Assembly (NCBI RefSeq): GCF_014640615.1
Contig: NZ_BMHH01000004.1
Span: forward strand, 1-64,000
Direction: 5' to 3'
Length of the DNA stretch: 64,000 bases
Source of the DNA: Paramesorhizobium endophyticum
GTDB taxonomy: Bacteria; Pseudomonadota; Alphaproteobacteria; Rhizobiales; Rhizobiaceae
Shown in pieces: positions 27,556 through 36,884 of this stretch. Within the stretch, counting starts at the first letter, position 1. Each line of letters begins with the position of its first letter. The notes beneath the pieces were generated by a model. It worked only from the letters and a program-made list of their open reading frames with translations, was not told the DNA's origin and searched no databases. A program made the position numbers and the translations under genes.

Positions 27556-29024
27556 TTGAGCAAACACCATATATCCTCCATCCCCAGGCGTACTTTCCTC
27601 CTCGGCGCCAGCGCCTTGACGCTGTCAGGCTGCGTGTCGGCCACGCAACCCGCCCCAATCGCATTGACACCCAAGCCCGTTCGTCCGGTCAGGCCACCGA
27701 TGTATGCCGCGATGCCCGATGAACAGTTCCCGATCCCGGCGGTCGACGTCTCCCAGGTCGATGAAAAATGGTGGCGCACCGAGGTGGATTATCCCACCGG
27801 CGAAAAGGTCGGCACGGTGATCGTCGATACGCCCAATCGCTACCTCTATCACATCAGGCCGAACGGCAGGGCCGTGCGGTATGGCGTCGGCGTGGGCCGC
27901 GACGGTTTCGCATGGGCCGGCCGGGGACACATCGCGTACAAGCGTAAATGGCCTCGCTGGAATCCTCCCGACGAGATGGTGGGCCGCCAGCCCAAGCTGG
28001 AACCATACAGCATCGCCAATGGCGGAATGCCCCCCGGGCTCAACAACCCGCTCGGGTCCCGCGCACTCAATATTCATGAAGGGAACCGCGATACGACTCA
28101 CGAAATTTCGATGCTGTTCTATCTCGCCGGGTTCCTGCTCGGAGCCGGGTGGGGACTGACCTTTACGATCGGTCCGATTATGCTGTCGGGGCTGGTGACC
28201 GATGTCAATCGGGCGGTATTGTTCAGCGTGTTGTCGGCGTTCAATGCGCTGGGCATGGGCCTTGCTCCGGTTGCCGCGCGCGGGCTGCTCGGGGCCGGGG
28301 TGCCGCATCCGGTTATTTTCGCAGGCGCGATGGTGCTGGCGGTCGCAAGTGCTGTGCTTTTTTACGCCGCCGGCCGGAGACTATCCCATATCGCGGCGCC
28401 GCAACGCTGGTCCCTGCCGGGTGGAGAAGCCGAAGCCTGGCGCCGCATCGCTCGCTCGCCGGCCAAATATCCATTAATCATGGTTTTTCTTGGAGCCTGT
28501 GTTTTCAGCTCAATGGTCAATTTCCAGACGACGTTCGCCGCTTCCAAGGAGTTGAACTATTCGATTTTTTACATCTCATATACCGCCGCGGTCATTGGCG
28601 CTCGTTTCCTGGTGAGCGGGTTCGTCAACCGGAAAGAGCCGATGAAGACCACCATCGTCCTGCTCATGTTAATGTGCGTGTCGCTGGTCATGTTCGCGGT
28701 GATGTCTGCAAGTCCCGTACCTTATGCCGCGAGTTCCATGCTTCTCGGTCTCAGCTACGGCTTGGTCTACCCACTCATCCAAGCCCAGGCAGTGAGCGCT
28801 TCCGAAGAAAGCCTGCGTTCCCGTACGCTTGTCTATTTCTCGCTATGCTATTTCATCGGCGTGTTCGGTTTCCCCTTGCTCGGGGGGGGCGTATTATCGT
28901 CGAAGGCGGATATCAAGCGCTGCTATACGCCTTGCTGATCATGGGAATCCTGGAACTGCTGGTGGCGGTGTGGCGCTATCTGGCGGCACAGCGAGCCGTC
29001 ATTCCGTCAGGCAATTCGGCCTAA
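27556..29024 (+). pseudogene. Chimeric ORF: truncated L,D-transpeptidase lipoprotein fused in frame to an MFS transporter fragment
   Basis: A TTG at 27556 opens a lipoprotein signal (RRTFLLGASALTLSGC, lipobox LSGC) and the first part of a YkuD L,D-transpeptidase (VIVDTPNRYLYHIRPNGRAV to GSRALNIHEGNRDT). The catalytic His/Cys segment (HGT...SxGCIRM) that should come next is absent. From about 28095 the same frame continues as membrane segments of a major facilitator transporter (MLFYLAGFLLGAGWGLTFTIGPIM onwards). Near 28882-28889 a run of eight G breaks the frame; nine would let it read on to YALLIMGILELLVAVWRYL and the stop at 29024. A deletion most simply explains the fusion. No function is likely as a transpeptidase. 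Confidence 0.78.
28882..28889 (+). repeat. Poly-G tract at the MFS frameshift
   Basis: Eight consecutive G in LLGGG. One more G restores the frame through the final membrane helix of the transporter. Such tracts are prone to slippage, either in the cell or in sequencing. Confidence 0.7.
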
Positions 29025-29048
29025 AGCGCGTTGCGTTTAATCGCACCC
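29021..29048. repeat. Partial copy of the Bru-RS-like element
   Basis: CTAAAGCGCGTTGCGTTTAATCGC overlaps the MFS stop codon and matches one arm of the second hairpin at 26356-26399. The rest of the 29025-29311 gap shows no gene or clear promoter. Confidence 0.6.
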
Positions 29049-29341
29049 CACCGTACACGACTCATTGAGTTTTGAGGCTTTTCGGGCATGTTTTGTTCCA
29101 TGCGTTGATAGCGTTATGTGGTGAGAAGGTAATCCACGTCCTGAGCGTGAATGGAGCGTAGCGGAATTCGCCTCGGCATTACCTTACGCCGCTACCGGAT
29201 GGTGGATATTGACGGCTCGGTCGAGGTGCGGGCTGGCGAGATAAGCCGAAACGGCACGACGACCCGCCAAAAACACTTTTCATTTCGCGTGGCTGGATTT
29301 AACACGGGCGGGTGCTGGACAAGTCGGAGCTATCGGACGCG

Positions 29342-32300
29342 ATGAACTATCCGCAGGCTGAAATCAGGCGGCTCTTCGACACGGTCACCTGGGAACGGGG
29401 AGCCGCCTATGCGCGGGAGGGTCGGGTTCTGTCAGCCAGTTGGGGGGATGGGAGTCAGATCGTCAAGGCAACCGTGCGGGGCAGCGGGCGCAACACTTAT
29501 GGGCAGACGATTCATGTAGCCTATGATAGCAATGGCGCCATCCGCGCCGTTGCCGGGCATTGTTCATGTCCGATTGGATATAATTGCAAGCATGTGGCGG
29601 CGGTTTGCTATTCGCGGGCATCCGGCAAAGCGGGGCGGGCGCCGCCTTCCGTCCGGATGAACCGTGAGGCAGTCAAAAATCCGGCATCCGCGCCTGCCAC
29701 GCTTCCTGCCCGGCTTGCCTCCTGGCTCGGCGACTTGCAGGCCGCACAATCCCAAATGCCCGACGATCCAGACATCTGGCCCGCCACGGTGCGTGACCGG
29801 CTGCTTTATCTCTTGAATGTCGATGGCAATGGACGATTGACCATAGAGACCATGAAGAGCACAGTCCTCAAGAACGGGAACCTCAGCGCCACGGCAAGGC
29901 GATATGACGTCTCGCGGATCGACCGCCAGAATTCCCCGAAATTCATCCGGCTGCGAGATTTGAAAATCATCAGCCGCCTCAAGATGCTCGGCTTTGCCCA
30001 GCCTTATTATTATTACGGCCAACAGCCCGAACCCGTGCCCGGCGAAATTTACGCGCTTCTCGAAATGATCGCCGAAACCGGCCTTGGACGCTGGCGCGAC
30101 CCGGCGGGACCGGCTCTACATGCCGGCGAAACCCGCGAGGGCGTATTCCAGTGGCAGACGCTGAAACAGGGCGCGCAGCAGTTGATGCTGACGGACAAGG
30201 ATGGACGCCGGCTGCATCCCCTTCCGCTCGATCCCCCGGCTTTCGTCGACCCGCAAACGGGGGAAATAGGGCTGCTCACGCTCGATGCGCCGGCTCGCAT
30301 GGTGCCGCTGCTTCTGAACGCGCCGGTCATTCCCGCCGAACATGCCTCGCAGATCATGCGAACATTGCTGGAAATGCCGCAGGTTCCGATACCAGTTCCG
30401 CAACGCATCGACACGGAAACCCGGCAGGCCCGCGCGCCCCTACCGGTATTGCGGCTTTCCCTGACAAAAGCGACCCGGCATGGTCAGTACAGCTGGATGC
30501 GCGAGCCTGTGCAACTTCCAACGCTTCGCCTCTCCTTCGATTATGACGGGCGAGTCTTCGGCGACGGGCCTGGCGGGCAGGAGCGGTTTCTGGAAAACGG
30601 AAAAGCCGTCACATTGCTGCGCGACAGACAGGCAGAAGAGCAGGCATTCGATCGGCTGCAGGAAGCTGGTGCCCTGTTTGCCGCCGACATTATTGAAACA
30701 CCGGACCGGAACGCCGGCAAAACCGCGCTCTATTTTTCTACCGCCGATGAATTGACCACCGAACTTTTCGGCTCTTCCGGCTTTGATGACGCCGTTCTCG
30801 AGTTCATGACGGACACCCTGCCGGAATTGCGCAAGGATGGCTGGCGGATCGAGATCGCCGAGGACTGGCCCTATAAATTATATGACGGCCCGATGGAAAT
30901 CCGGGGCGCGGCCGTACCCCGGGGTGGAGATGGCCGCAGCGATTATTTTTCGATGGGCGTCCATCTTGAGGCCGGGGGCGAAGAACTGGACCTAGTGCCA
31001 ATGATCCGGCAATTGCTCGATGAGCTGGCGTTTCTCGACCGCGACGCTCCCGATTGGGACGACATCGTCGAAGGCATTCTGGCGCAAATGACGCTTTACC
31101 CGCGATTGAAGGACGGGCGCCTCATTCCGCTGGAAGCAGCCTCCCTTTTGCCGCTGTTGCGGGTATTTCTTTCCGCCATCGGCCTCATGGACGGGTTCCA
31201 CAAGGCGGAAGCGGGCCGCGCCTTTGAGATAGCGGAAGCGTTGGAAGGCTGTGGCATTCCCTTTGAAGCCGGGCCGGAACTCCATGCCCTCGGGCACAAG
31301 CTGCGGGCGCTGGCCGCAAACCCGCAAACGGAACCGCCGTCGATGTTCCGGGCGACATTGCGCCCTTACCAGAAGACGGGCTTCGGCTGGCTCAAGGCGC
31401 TGGGCGAAACCGGTTTTGGCGGCATTCTGGCCGACGACATGGGGCTTGGGAAAACCGTCCAGACGCTGGCGTTTCTGGCGGAACGGCATCTCGGAGACAA
31501 TTCCTCGAAGCAACCCAGCCTGCTCCTCGTACCGACCAGCCTCGTCCATACATGGAGACGCCAGGCGGAACAGTTCGTGCCTGAGCTGAAGGTTCTGATC
31601 CTGCACGGACCGGAACGGCAAAAGGAGTTCGGCGCCATCGCGGCCCATCATGTCGTCGTCACCTCCTATCCCCTGCTCAACCGCGACCACGATGTCCTTA
31701 CCGCCACCCAATGGGATGTGGTCGTTCTCGATGAAGCGCAGACCGTCAAGAACCCGGCCGCTTCTATCGCCAAAAGGATCAGGGAGCTCAAATCGGCAAT
31801 GCGCCTGGCCCTGACCGGGACGCCGATGGAAAACTCGCTTCTCGACCTGTGGGCGCTTTACGACTGGCTGATACCGGGCCTGCTGGGCGACCGCAAAACA
31901 TTCCGCTCGCGCTTTCTCGTGCCGGTCGAAACCCATGGCGATGCCCATGCGCAAGCCGAACTCAATGCCCGCTTAAGGCCGTTCATGCTGCGGCGGACCA
32001 AGGAGCAGGTGGCGCTCGACCTGCCCGAGAAGACCGAAATCACCGAACTTGTGGAACTCGGAGACCGGCAGGCGGCACTTTATGAATCGATCCGCCTTGC
32101 TATGGACGAAAGGGTGCGCAAGGCAATAGCCGAGCGCGGGGTGGCGGGGAGCCAGATCACCATTCTCGATGCCCTCCTGAAACTGCGCCAGGTCTGCTGC
32201 GATCCGCAGCTTCTGAAGCATGATGCAGCCAAATCGGTCACCGGAAGCGCCAAGCGGTCGCGACTGCTGGAACTGCTTGCCACGCTCATTGCCGAAGGCC

Positions 32301-32770
32301 GGCGCGTCCTGGTTTTTTCGCAATTCGTGGAAATGCTGCGGCTGATCGAAGAGGATGTCAAAGCGCAGGGCTGGTCCTATGCCTGGCTGACCGGCGACAC
32401 CGTCAACCGTGACGAGGTCGTCTCCGGCTTCCAGTCAGGCGATGCGCCCGTTTTCCTGATCAGCCTCAAGGCGGGCGGGGTCGGGTTGACGCTGACGGCA
32501 GCCGATACGGTCATCCTCTACGATCCCTGGTGGAACCCCGCGGTCGAGCGCCAAGCGATGGATCGCGTCCACCGCATCGGGCAAAACCGGAACGTCTTCG
32601 TTTACCGGCTCATCACGGAAGGGTCGGTTGAAGAGGCGATCTCGCGACTTCAACAAAAGAAGCAGGCGCTTGCGGATGCGCTTTTCGAGGGCGGTGAACA
32701 CGGCCCTCTGGCGCTCGAAGCCGATGATATCGCCGCTCTTTTCCAGCCGCTGGGCACGGCGGAAGCGTGA
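29342..32770 (+). CDS. SNF2-family DEAD/DEAH helicase with N-terminal SWIM zinc finger
   Basis: An ATP-dependent DNA translocase of 1142 residues (a GTG ten codons upstream is possible). Residues about 60-90 form a SWIM zinc finger (CSCPIGYNCKHVAAV, CxCx6CxH). A long middle region of unassigned fold spans about 100-680. The C-terminal SNF2 motor has motif I ADDMGLGKTVQTL, motif II LDEAQTVKN, motif III ALTGTPMEN, motif V KAGGVGLTLT and motif VI DRVHRIGQNR. This is the bacterial HepA/SWIM-SNF2 type, possibly acting in transcription recycling or repair. It stands alone, without restriction or defence genes beside it, so a defence role is not supported. Confidence 0.9.
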   Translation: MNYPQAEIRRLFDTVTWERGAAYAREGRVLSASWGDGSQIVKATVRGSGRNTYGQTIHVAYDSNGAIRAVAGHCSCPIGYNCKHVAAVCYSRASGKAGRAPPSVRMNREAVKNPASAPATLPARLASWLGDLQAAQSQMPDDPDIWPATVRDRLLYLLNVDGNGRLTIETMKSTVLKNGNLSATARRYDVSRIDRQNSPKFIRLRDLKIISRLKMLGFAQPYYYYGQQPEPVPGEIYALLEMIAETGLGRWRDPAGPALHAGETREGVFQWQTLKQGAQQLMLTDKDGRRLHPLPLDPPAFVDPQTGEIGLLTLDAPARMVPLLLNAPVIPAEHASQIMRTLLEMPQVPIPVPQRIDTETRQARAPLPVLRLSLTKATRHGQYSWMREPVQLPTLRLSFDYDGRVFGDGPGGQERFLENGKAVTLLRDRQAEEQAFDRLQEAGALFAADIIETPDRNAGKTALYFSTADELTTELFGSSGFDDAVLEFMTDTLPELRKDGWRIEIAEDWPYKLYDGPMEIRGAAVPRGGDGRSDYFSMGVHLEAGGEELDLVPMIRQLLDELAFLDRDAPDWDDIVEGILAQMTLYPRLKDGRLIPLEAASLLPLLRVFLSAIGLMDGFHKAEAGRAFEIAEALEGCGIPFEAGPELHALGHKLRALAANPQTEPPSMFRATLRPYQKTGFGWLKALGETGFGGILADDMGLGKTVQTLAFLAERHLGDNSSKQPSLLLVPTSLVHTWRRQAEQFVPELKVLILHGPERQKEFGAIAAHHVVVTSYPLLNRDHDVLTATQWDVVVLDEAQTVKNPAASIAKRIRELKSAMRLALTGTPMENSLLDLWALYDWLIPGLLGDRKTFRSRFLVPVETHGDAHAQAELNARLRPFMLRRTKEQVALDLPEKTEITELVELGDRQAALYESIRLAMDERVRKAIAERGVAGSQITILDALLKLRQVCCDPQLLKHDAAKSVTGSAKRSRLLELLATLIAEGRRVLVFSQFVEMLRLIEEDVKAQGWSYAWLTGDTVNRDEVVSGFQSGDAPVFLISLKAGGVGLTLTAADTVILYDPWWNPAVERQAMDRVHRIGQNRNVFVYRLITEGSVEEAISRLQQKKQALADALFEGGEHGPLALEADDIAALFQPLGTAEA

Positions 32771-32829
32771 CCTAGGCCGGGCCGCCAAAGCGGCGAGTTG
32801 TTGCGATGTCGCACTGATTTGCGAAGGAA

Positions 32830-33160
32830 CTACCAGCCGAGGCCGTCGGAGATTTTCTTCGCTGCTTCTTTCAGCAGAAGAACATAGCGCTGGACATCGT
32901 TGTCGCTGGTTCGAAACGCCGGGGCGGCGATGTTGACGGAGGCGATCACCGAACCATCGAAGGCCAATACCGGTACGGCGACCGATACAAGCTGCTCACT
33001 CACCTCGCCTCGGCTGACGCAGTACCCAGCCTCGCGGATGCGCTGCAACTCGGCCTTCAGCTTCGCCCTGTCGGCAATCGTCCTTGCGGTGAATTTCTTG
33101 ATCTCGGTGGGAATGAGCTGATCCTGGACCGGGGCGCCAGGAAGGCGAGCAGCACCTTTT
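32830..33160 (-). pseudogene. Remnant of an IclR-family regulator (C-terminal effector domain only)
   Basis: The minus-strand reading IPTEIKKFTARTIADRAKLK, then RIREAGYCVSRGEVSEQLVSV to the end EAAKKISDGLGW is the second half of an IclR ligand-binding domain. KVLLAFLAP just upstream is in another frame, and beyond about 33160 the similarity ends, so the helix-turn-helix is deleted. It faces the broken M20 amidohydrolase gene, its likely former target. Confidence 0.75.
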
Positions 33161-33253
33161 AGGAGCCTGCATAAAAGGGAGATCGCCCCTAGGCATTTCT
33201 CCGCCTGCCATCTCAATTCCTGAATTTCCAGAGCGCATCCAGGGAGACAAATC

Positions 33254-33752
33254 ATGCCCGCCATTGCCGTGACGTCGCTCATCGCAGCGATTGTCGAAGA
33301 AAATGAAAGCCGCTTCATAGATATCCGCAGACGGCTCCACGAATATCCCGAATCGCTTTCGAGGAGGTGCGAACGGCGGCGCTCGTTGCGCAAACGCTCG
33401 GCAATCTTGGCATCGAGCACCAGACGGGCGTCGGACGCACCGGAATCGTCGGGCATATCAGGGGAAGAAAAGCGGCCCCCATGCTGCTCATCCGCGCCGA
33501 CATGGACGCGCTGCCGATGCAGGAGCAGACCGGGCTTCCCTAATGCCAGCAAGATACCCGATTGCATGCATGCCTGCGGCCATGATCTGCAGACGGCCAC
33601 GGTGCTGGCGGTGGGCGCCGTGCTGAAACGGCTTGAAGACCGTTCCCTCGCAAATCCGCCGCAAGCCGATTCCTGATTACCAGCCGGACGAACGCTCGAT
33701 CGCTTTCGGCACGCTGGCCCTGGCGAGAACAGCGTTCGATCTTCTGGCTTAA
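33254..33752 (+). pseudogene. Remnant of an M20 amidohydrolase (hippurate/N-acyl-amino-acid hydrolase), frameshifted and internally deleted
   Basis: The start MPAIAVTSLIAAIVEENESR and FIDIRRRLHEYPE is intact. The next part, ALVAQTLGNLGIEHQTGVGR and LLIRADMDALPMQEQTGLP, is in a second frame, and CMHACGHDLQTATVLAVGAV, with the metal-binding Cys/His, is back in the first. After KRLEDR the sequence jumps to DYQPDERSIAFGTLALARTA and the stop at 33752, which is the enzyme's extreme C-terminus. Some 250 residues are missing. At least two frameshifts plus one deletion make it dead. Confidence 0.82.
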
Positions 33753-33795
33753 GCGTGATAGGTCCGGACATGCTATTCCGAGGACTAGGCGCGCG

Positions 33796-35763
33796 TCACG
33801 GACGTCTTCCCACCATCCATATGAGATATGGCGCGCCGATCATCGCGGCGAAGAGGCCGAGCGGCAGTTCATAAGGAAACGTTGCCGTGCGCGCGCCGAA
33901 ATCCGCGAAAGCCATCAGCAGGTATCCGAGCGCGAACGATCCCGCCAGATGATCCCGCGCCGTGGTGAAGCCCGCCCGCGCGGCGATGTGCGGCGCGATC
34001 AGGCCGACGAAGCTGAGCGGGCCGACCAGGAGCGAGGCTGCCCCTGTCGCCAGCCCACAAACGGCCAGCATGACGATGCGGCTTGACCGGACGGGAAGCC
34101 CGACGCCTTGCGCCATGGAAGGCCCAAGCGGCAGGATGGTCAGCCAGCGCCCGAAAGTCAGGGCAATTGTGAGCGTGACGGCCGCAAGAATTGCGAGAAA
34201 GATGGCGGTACCCGGTGTGGCGGTGGAAGCTGAGCCGCCGATCCAGGCGAGGATTTGCCACGCCCGCTGGTCGCCCGCCGCCATCAGAGCCGAGAGCACG
34301 GACGAACTGAACGAGCCGACCGCTATGCCCGATAGCAGCAGTTTTTCCGGCGGCAGGCGACGGCGACTGGCGAAGGCGAGCACCATCGACATGGCAGCTA
34401 GGCCCCCAAGCGCCGCCCCGGCCACCAGATGCACCGGACTTGCCACGGCGAAAAAGCTGAGCGCGGCGGCAAAGCCCAGCCCCGCCCCACCGCTGACGCC
34501 GATCACCTCCGGGCTCGCCATGGCATTGCCGGTGAGGCGCTGGAGGGTCGCGCCGGTCAGTGCCAGCAGTCCCCCAGCCCCCGCGGCGGCGAGCAGGCGC
34601 GGCCACCGCAGCGGAGCGATATCGGCGGCGGAGCGGAGGTCGAGCACGGCCCAGCCGCTTCCGGTGCGCGCCGTGAAGAAGGCGAGGAACACGATAAGAG
34701 GCAGGAAGGCCAGCAGCACCAACATGCCCTTCCTCAACGCAATGCGCTTGCTGTCCGCCTGCCGCTCTTCCCGTAGCTCGGCGGCGCGGACCTTCGGGAG
34801 CAGCCATAGCAAAAGCGGGCCGCCGAGCAGCGCCGTGACCGCGCCCGTCGGAAAGGTTTCGCTGGAAGCGTTCGCGAGCAACTGCACCGCGCCGTCACAG
34901 AACCAGAGGAACAGGCCGCCCGCCAGTGGGGAGAGGCCGATCACCGCCGCCGGCCGCCGCACGCCGCAGCCGCGCACGAAGGCCGGGGCGGCAAGGCCGA
35001 CAAAGCTGACGAGGCCGACATTCGCCGCCACGAAGCCCGCCAGCACCGTGGCGATCCCGGCAACCGCGAACCGCACGCCCTTCAGCCTGACGCCGAGAGA
35101 CCGCGCGCCGGCATCGCCCAACCCCAGGAGCAGCAAGGGCCGCAGCAGCAAGGCGGCAAACGCCCCGCAAAAGATGAGGGGGACGAGCAGCGCCCTGGCG
35201 ACCGACCAGTCCTGCTGGCTCAGCGATCCGCCGTTCCAGACCACCAGCGACATCAGATATTCGCCCCGCCCCAATGTCAGCGCAGCCGAGAATGCAGCCG
35301 CCGTCACCCCGACGAGAAGGCCGCAGACGACCATCGTCACCGGCTCGAACGCCCTGCGCCAGCCGAGCGCGAAAACCAGCGCCGCCGCAATGGCCGCGCC
35401 AGACAACGCGACGATGCTGCGATGCCCGTCGAGGAATTCGGGGAAATAGAGCGTGGCCGCAACGATGGCCAGTTGCGCCCCTGCGGATATGCCGAGCGTA
35501 GACGGGTCGGCAATCGGGTTGCGCAGCAATTGCTGCAGCAGCGCCCCGGAAAGCCCAAGCGCCGCGCCCGCAAGGAACGCCACCGCCGCCCGCGGAAACA
35601 GGCCATGAACGAGGATGATGGCTTCCATATCGAGCGGCGCAGAGCCGGATAGGAGGTGCAGCCACGCAGAAATGGGCGCGCGTAGGGAGGCTTCGTGGAC
35701 GAAGAGGAAGGCGGCGGCGAGAAATGCTGTCGCGAGAAGCGCCGGGGCTTTGTTGAATTTCAT
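33796..35763 (-). CDS. fhuB: Iron(III)-hydroxamate ABC permease FhuB (double-length)
   Basis: A 655-residue inner-membrane protein with two fused FecCD/BtuC-like halves, as in FhuB. Each half has LSGALLQQLLRNPIADPSTLG- or LTGATLQRLTGNAMASPEVIG-type motifs followed by GISAGAQLA or GVSGGAGLG. Each also has the ATPase-coupling region FVGLAAPAFVRG or FVGLIAPHIAARA. About twenty membrane segments are expected. It completes the siderophore uptake locus with the FhuD-like and FhuA-like genes upstream on the same strand. No FhuC-type ATPase is encoded nearby. Confidence 0.92.
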   Translation of the reverse strand: MKFNKAPALLATAFLAAAFLFVHEASLRAPISAWLHLLSGSAPLDMEAIILVHGLFPRAAVAFLAGAALGLSGALLQQLLRNPIADPSTLGISAGAQLAIVAATLYFPEFLDGHRSIVALSGAAIAAALVFALGWRRAFEPVTMVVCGLLVGVTAAAFSAALTLGRGEYLMSLVVWNGGSLSQQDWSVARALLVPLIFCGAFAALLLRPLLLLGLGDAGARSLGVRLKGVRFAVAGIATVLAGFVAANVGLVSFVGLAAPAFVRGCGVRRPAAVIGLSPLAGGLFLWFCDGAVQLLANASSETFPTGAVTALLGGPLLLWLLPKVRAAELREERQADSKRIALRKGMLVLLAFLPLIVFLAFFTARTGSGWAVLDLRSAADIAPLRWPRLLAAAGAGGLLALTGATLQRLTGNAMASPEVIGVSGGAGLGFAAALSFFAVASPVHLVAGAALGGLAAMSMVLAFASRRRLPPEKLLLSGIAVGSFSSSVLSALMAAGDQRAWQILAWIGGSASTATPGTAIFLAILAAVTLTIALTFGRWLTILPLGPSMAQGVGLPVRSSRIVMLAVCGLATGAASLLVGPLSFVGLIAPHIAARAGFTTARDHLAGSFALGYLLMAFADFGARTATFPYELPLGLFAAMIGAPYLIWMVGRRP

Positions 35764-35788
35764 TCGCCTAAAGGTGCTGGCTGGATGG

Positions 35789-35949
35789 CACCCCCCTCCG
35801 CCCTGCCGGGCATCTCCCCCTCAAAGGGGGAGATTGGCTGATAAAACCCTCCGCATACATTCTGCAACGTATGCGATTGATGTTCCACATTGATGAAAGC
35901 GTAATCTCCCCCCTTGAGGGGGAGATGTCCGGCAGGACAGAGGGGGGTG
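35789..35949. repeat. Long inverted-repeat element, copy 1
   Basis: Arms of about 45 bases, CACCCCCCTCCGCCCTGCCG onward and its near-complement ending at 35949, flank a 65-base centre. The arms include CATCTCCCCCTCAAAGGGGG and the reverse. A second copy lies at 42942-43100. The element fills the fhuD-fhuB gap and would fold into a very stable RNA hairpin. Confidence 0.8.
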
Positions 35950-35992
35950 GTTGGCGCTGCCGTCTCCAGTCGAACATGAAACGCCCTACGCA

Positions 35993-36877
35993 TCATCCCC
36001 GCCTCTCGGCCAGCAGCGCATCCTGCAACAGGCGCGCAAAGCGCATTCCGGCGATGACGCCGCCATAGGGGTTGATGTTGCCGAGGAACAGAACCCTTCC
36101 CTGCCGCACGGGTTCGAGCGCGTTCCAGATCATGCTGTTTCGCAAGCCGCTGCGCGCTTCCACCGGGATCTCCGAGATGACGACGATCCGCGCATCCTTC
36201 TCAGCCGCCAGCCTCTCGATCGGCACCGGCGCGGCGAAGGTGAAACGGGAGCGGTCGTTCCAGGCATTGGGCAGGCCAAGCCGCGCCAGCACATCTCCGA
36301 ACATGCTGTCTGCGCCGAAGATACGGACATGGCGGGCATCGCCGATATTAACGAGATAGGTTGGCCGGTCGGCAAAACGCGCGAGCGCCTCTTTCCCGTG
36401 CTCCAGTCGAAGCGCGATATCCGCCAGCAATTGGCTCCCCCGGTCCTGTCGCCCCAGCTTCTCGCCGAGTGCGGTGACAGCGGCAAGCGCCTTGCCAAAA
36501 GGAGGCTCGCCGCGAATGTAGAATGGCAAGGACATGATAGGAGCGATCCGCTCCAGCACCTGTTGATGGCGGGTATAGAACGGCGAGATCAATATGAGAT
36601 CGGGCTTCAGCAAATGCAGAAGCTCGAAATTGGGCGAGCCGCGAAGCCCGAGATCCACCACCGTCTCCGGTATGGCCGGTTCCACCGCACCTTCACGGAA
36701 CTGGATGAGCTCCGTTGCCGCAATCGGCATCGCCCCGAGCGCCACCGATGTCTCCAGCATCGCCCAGTCGATTGCGGCGATCCGGGGCATATTTTGCGCC
36801 ACGGCTCCGCCCGATGCGAACAGAGCCGCCGCGCCGAGAAGCATCTCCCGGCGGCTGACCAGGTCTTTGGCGCGCAT
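35993..36877 (-). CDS. fhuD: Iron-siderophore ABC substrate-binding protein, FhuD-like
   Basis: A periplasmic binding protein of 294 residues with a twin-arginine signal (VSRREMLLGAAALFASGGAVAQ). The TroA/FhuD pattern is clear: RIAAIDWAMLETSVALGAMP near the start, then DLGLRGSPNFELLHLLKPDLIL and a long connecting helix before FGADSMFGDVLARLGLPNAW. It probably binds a hydroxamate-type ferric siderophore delivered by the receptor gene seven bases upstream. Seven bases separate the two genes, so they are one operon. Confidence 0.88.
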   Translation of the reverse strand: MRAKDLVSRREMLLGAAALFASGGAVAQNMPRIAAIDWAMLETSVALGAMPIAATELIQFREGAVEPAIPETVVDLGLRGSPNFELLHLLKPDLILISPFYTRHQQVLERIAPIMSLPFYIRGEPPFGKALAAVTALGEKLGRQDRGSQLLADIALRLEHGKEALARFADRPTYLVNIGDARHVRIFGADSMFGDVLARLGLPNAWNDRSRFTFAAPVPIERLAAEKDARIVVISEIPVEARSGLRNSMIWNALEPVRQGRVLFLGNINPYGGVIAGMRFARLLQDALLAERRG

Positions 36878-36884
36878 GACAGGA

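Noticed and set aside
29151-29345. Short open frame upstream of the helicase
   Set aside because: Sixty-four codons without family similarity or a ribosome site; more likely leader DNA.
29342-32770. Anti-phage defence role for the SNF2 helicase
   Set aside because: Some defence systems use SNF2 motors, but no nuclease, methylase or other defence partner is adjacent; all neighbours are metabolic or decayed.
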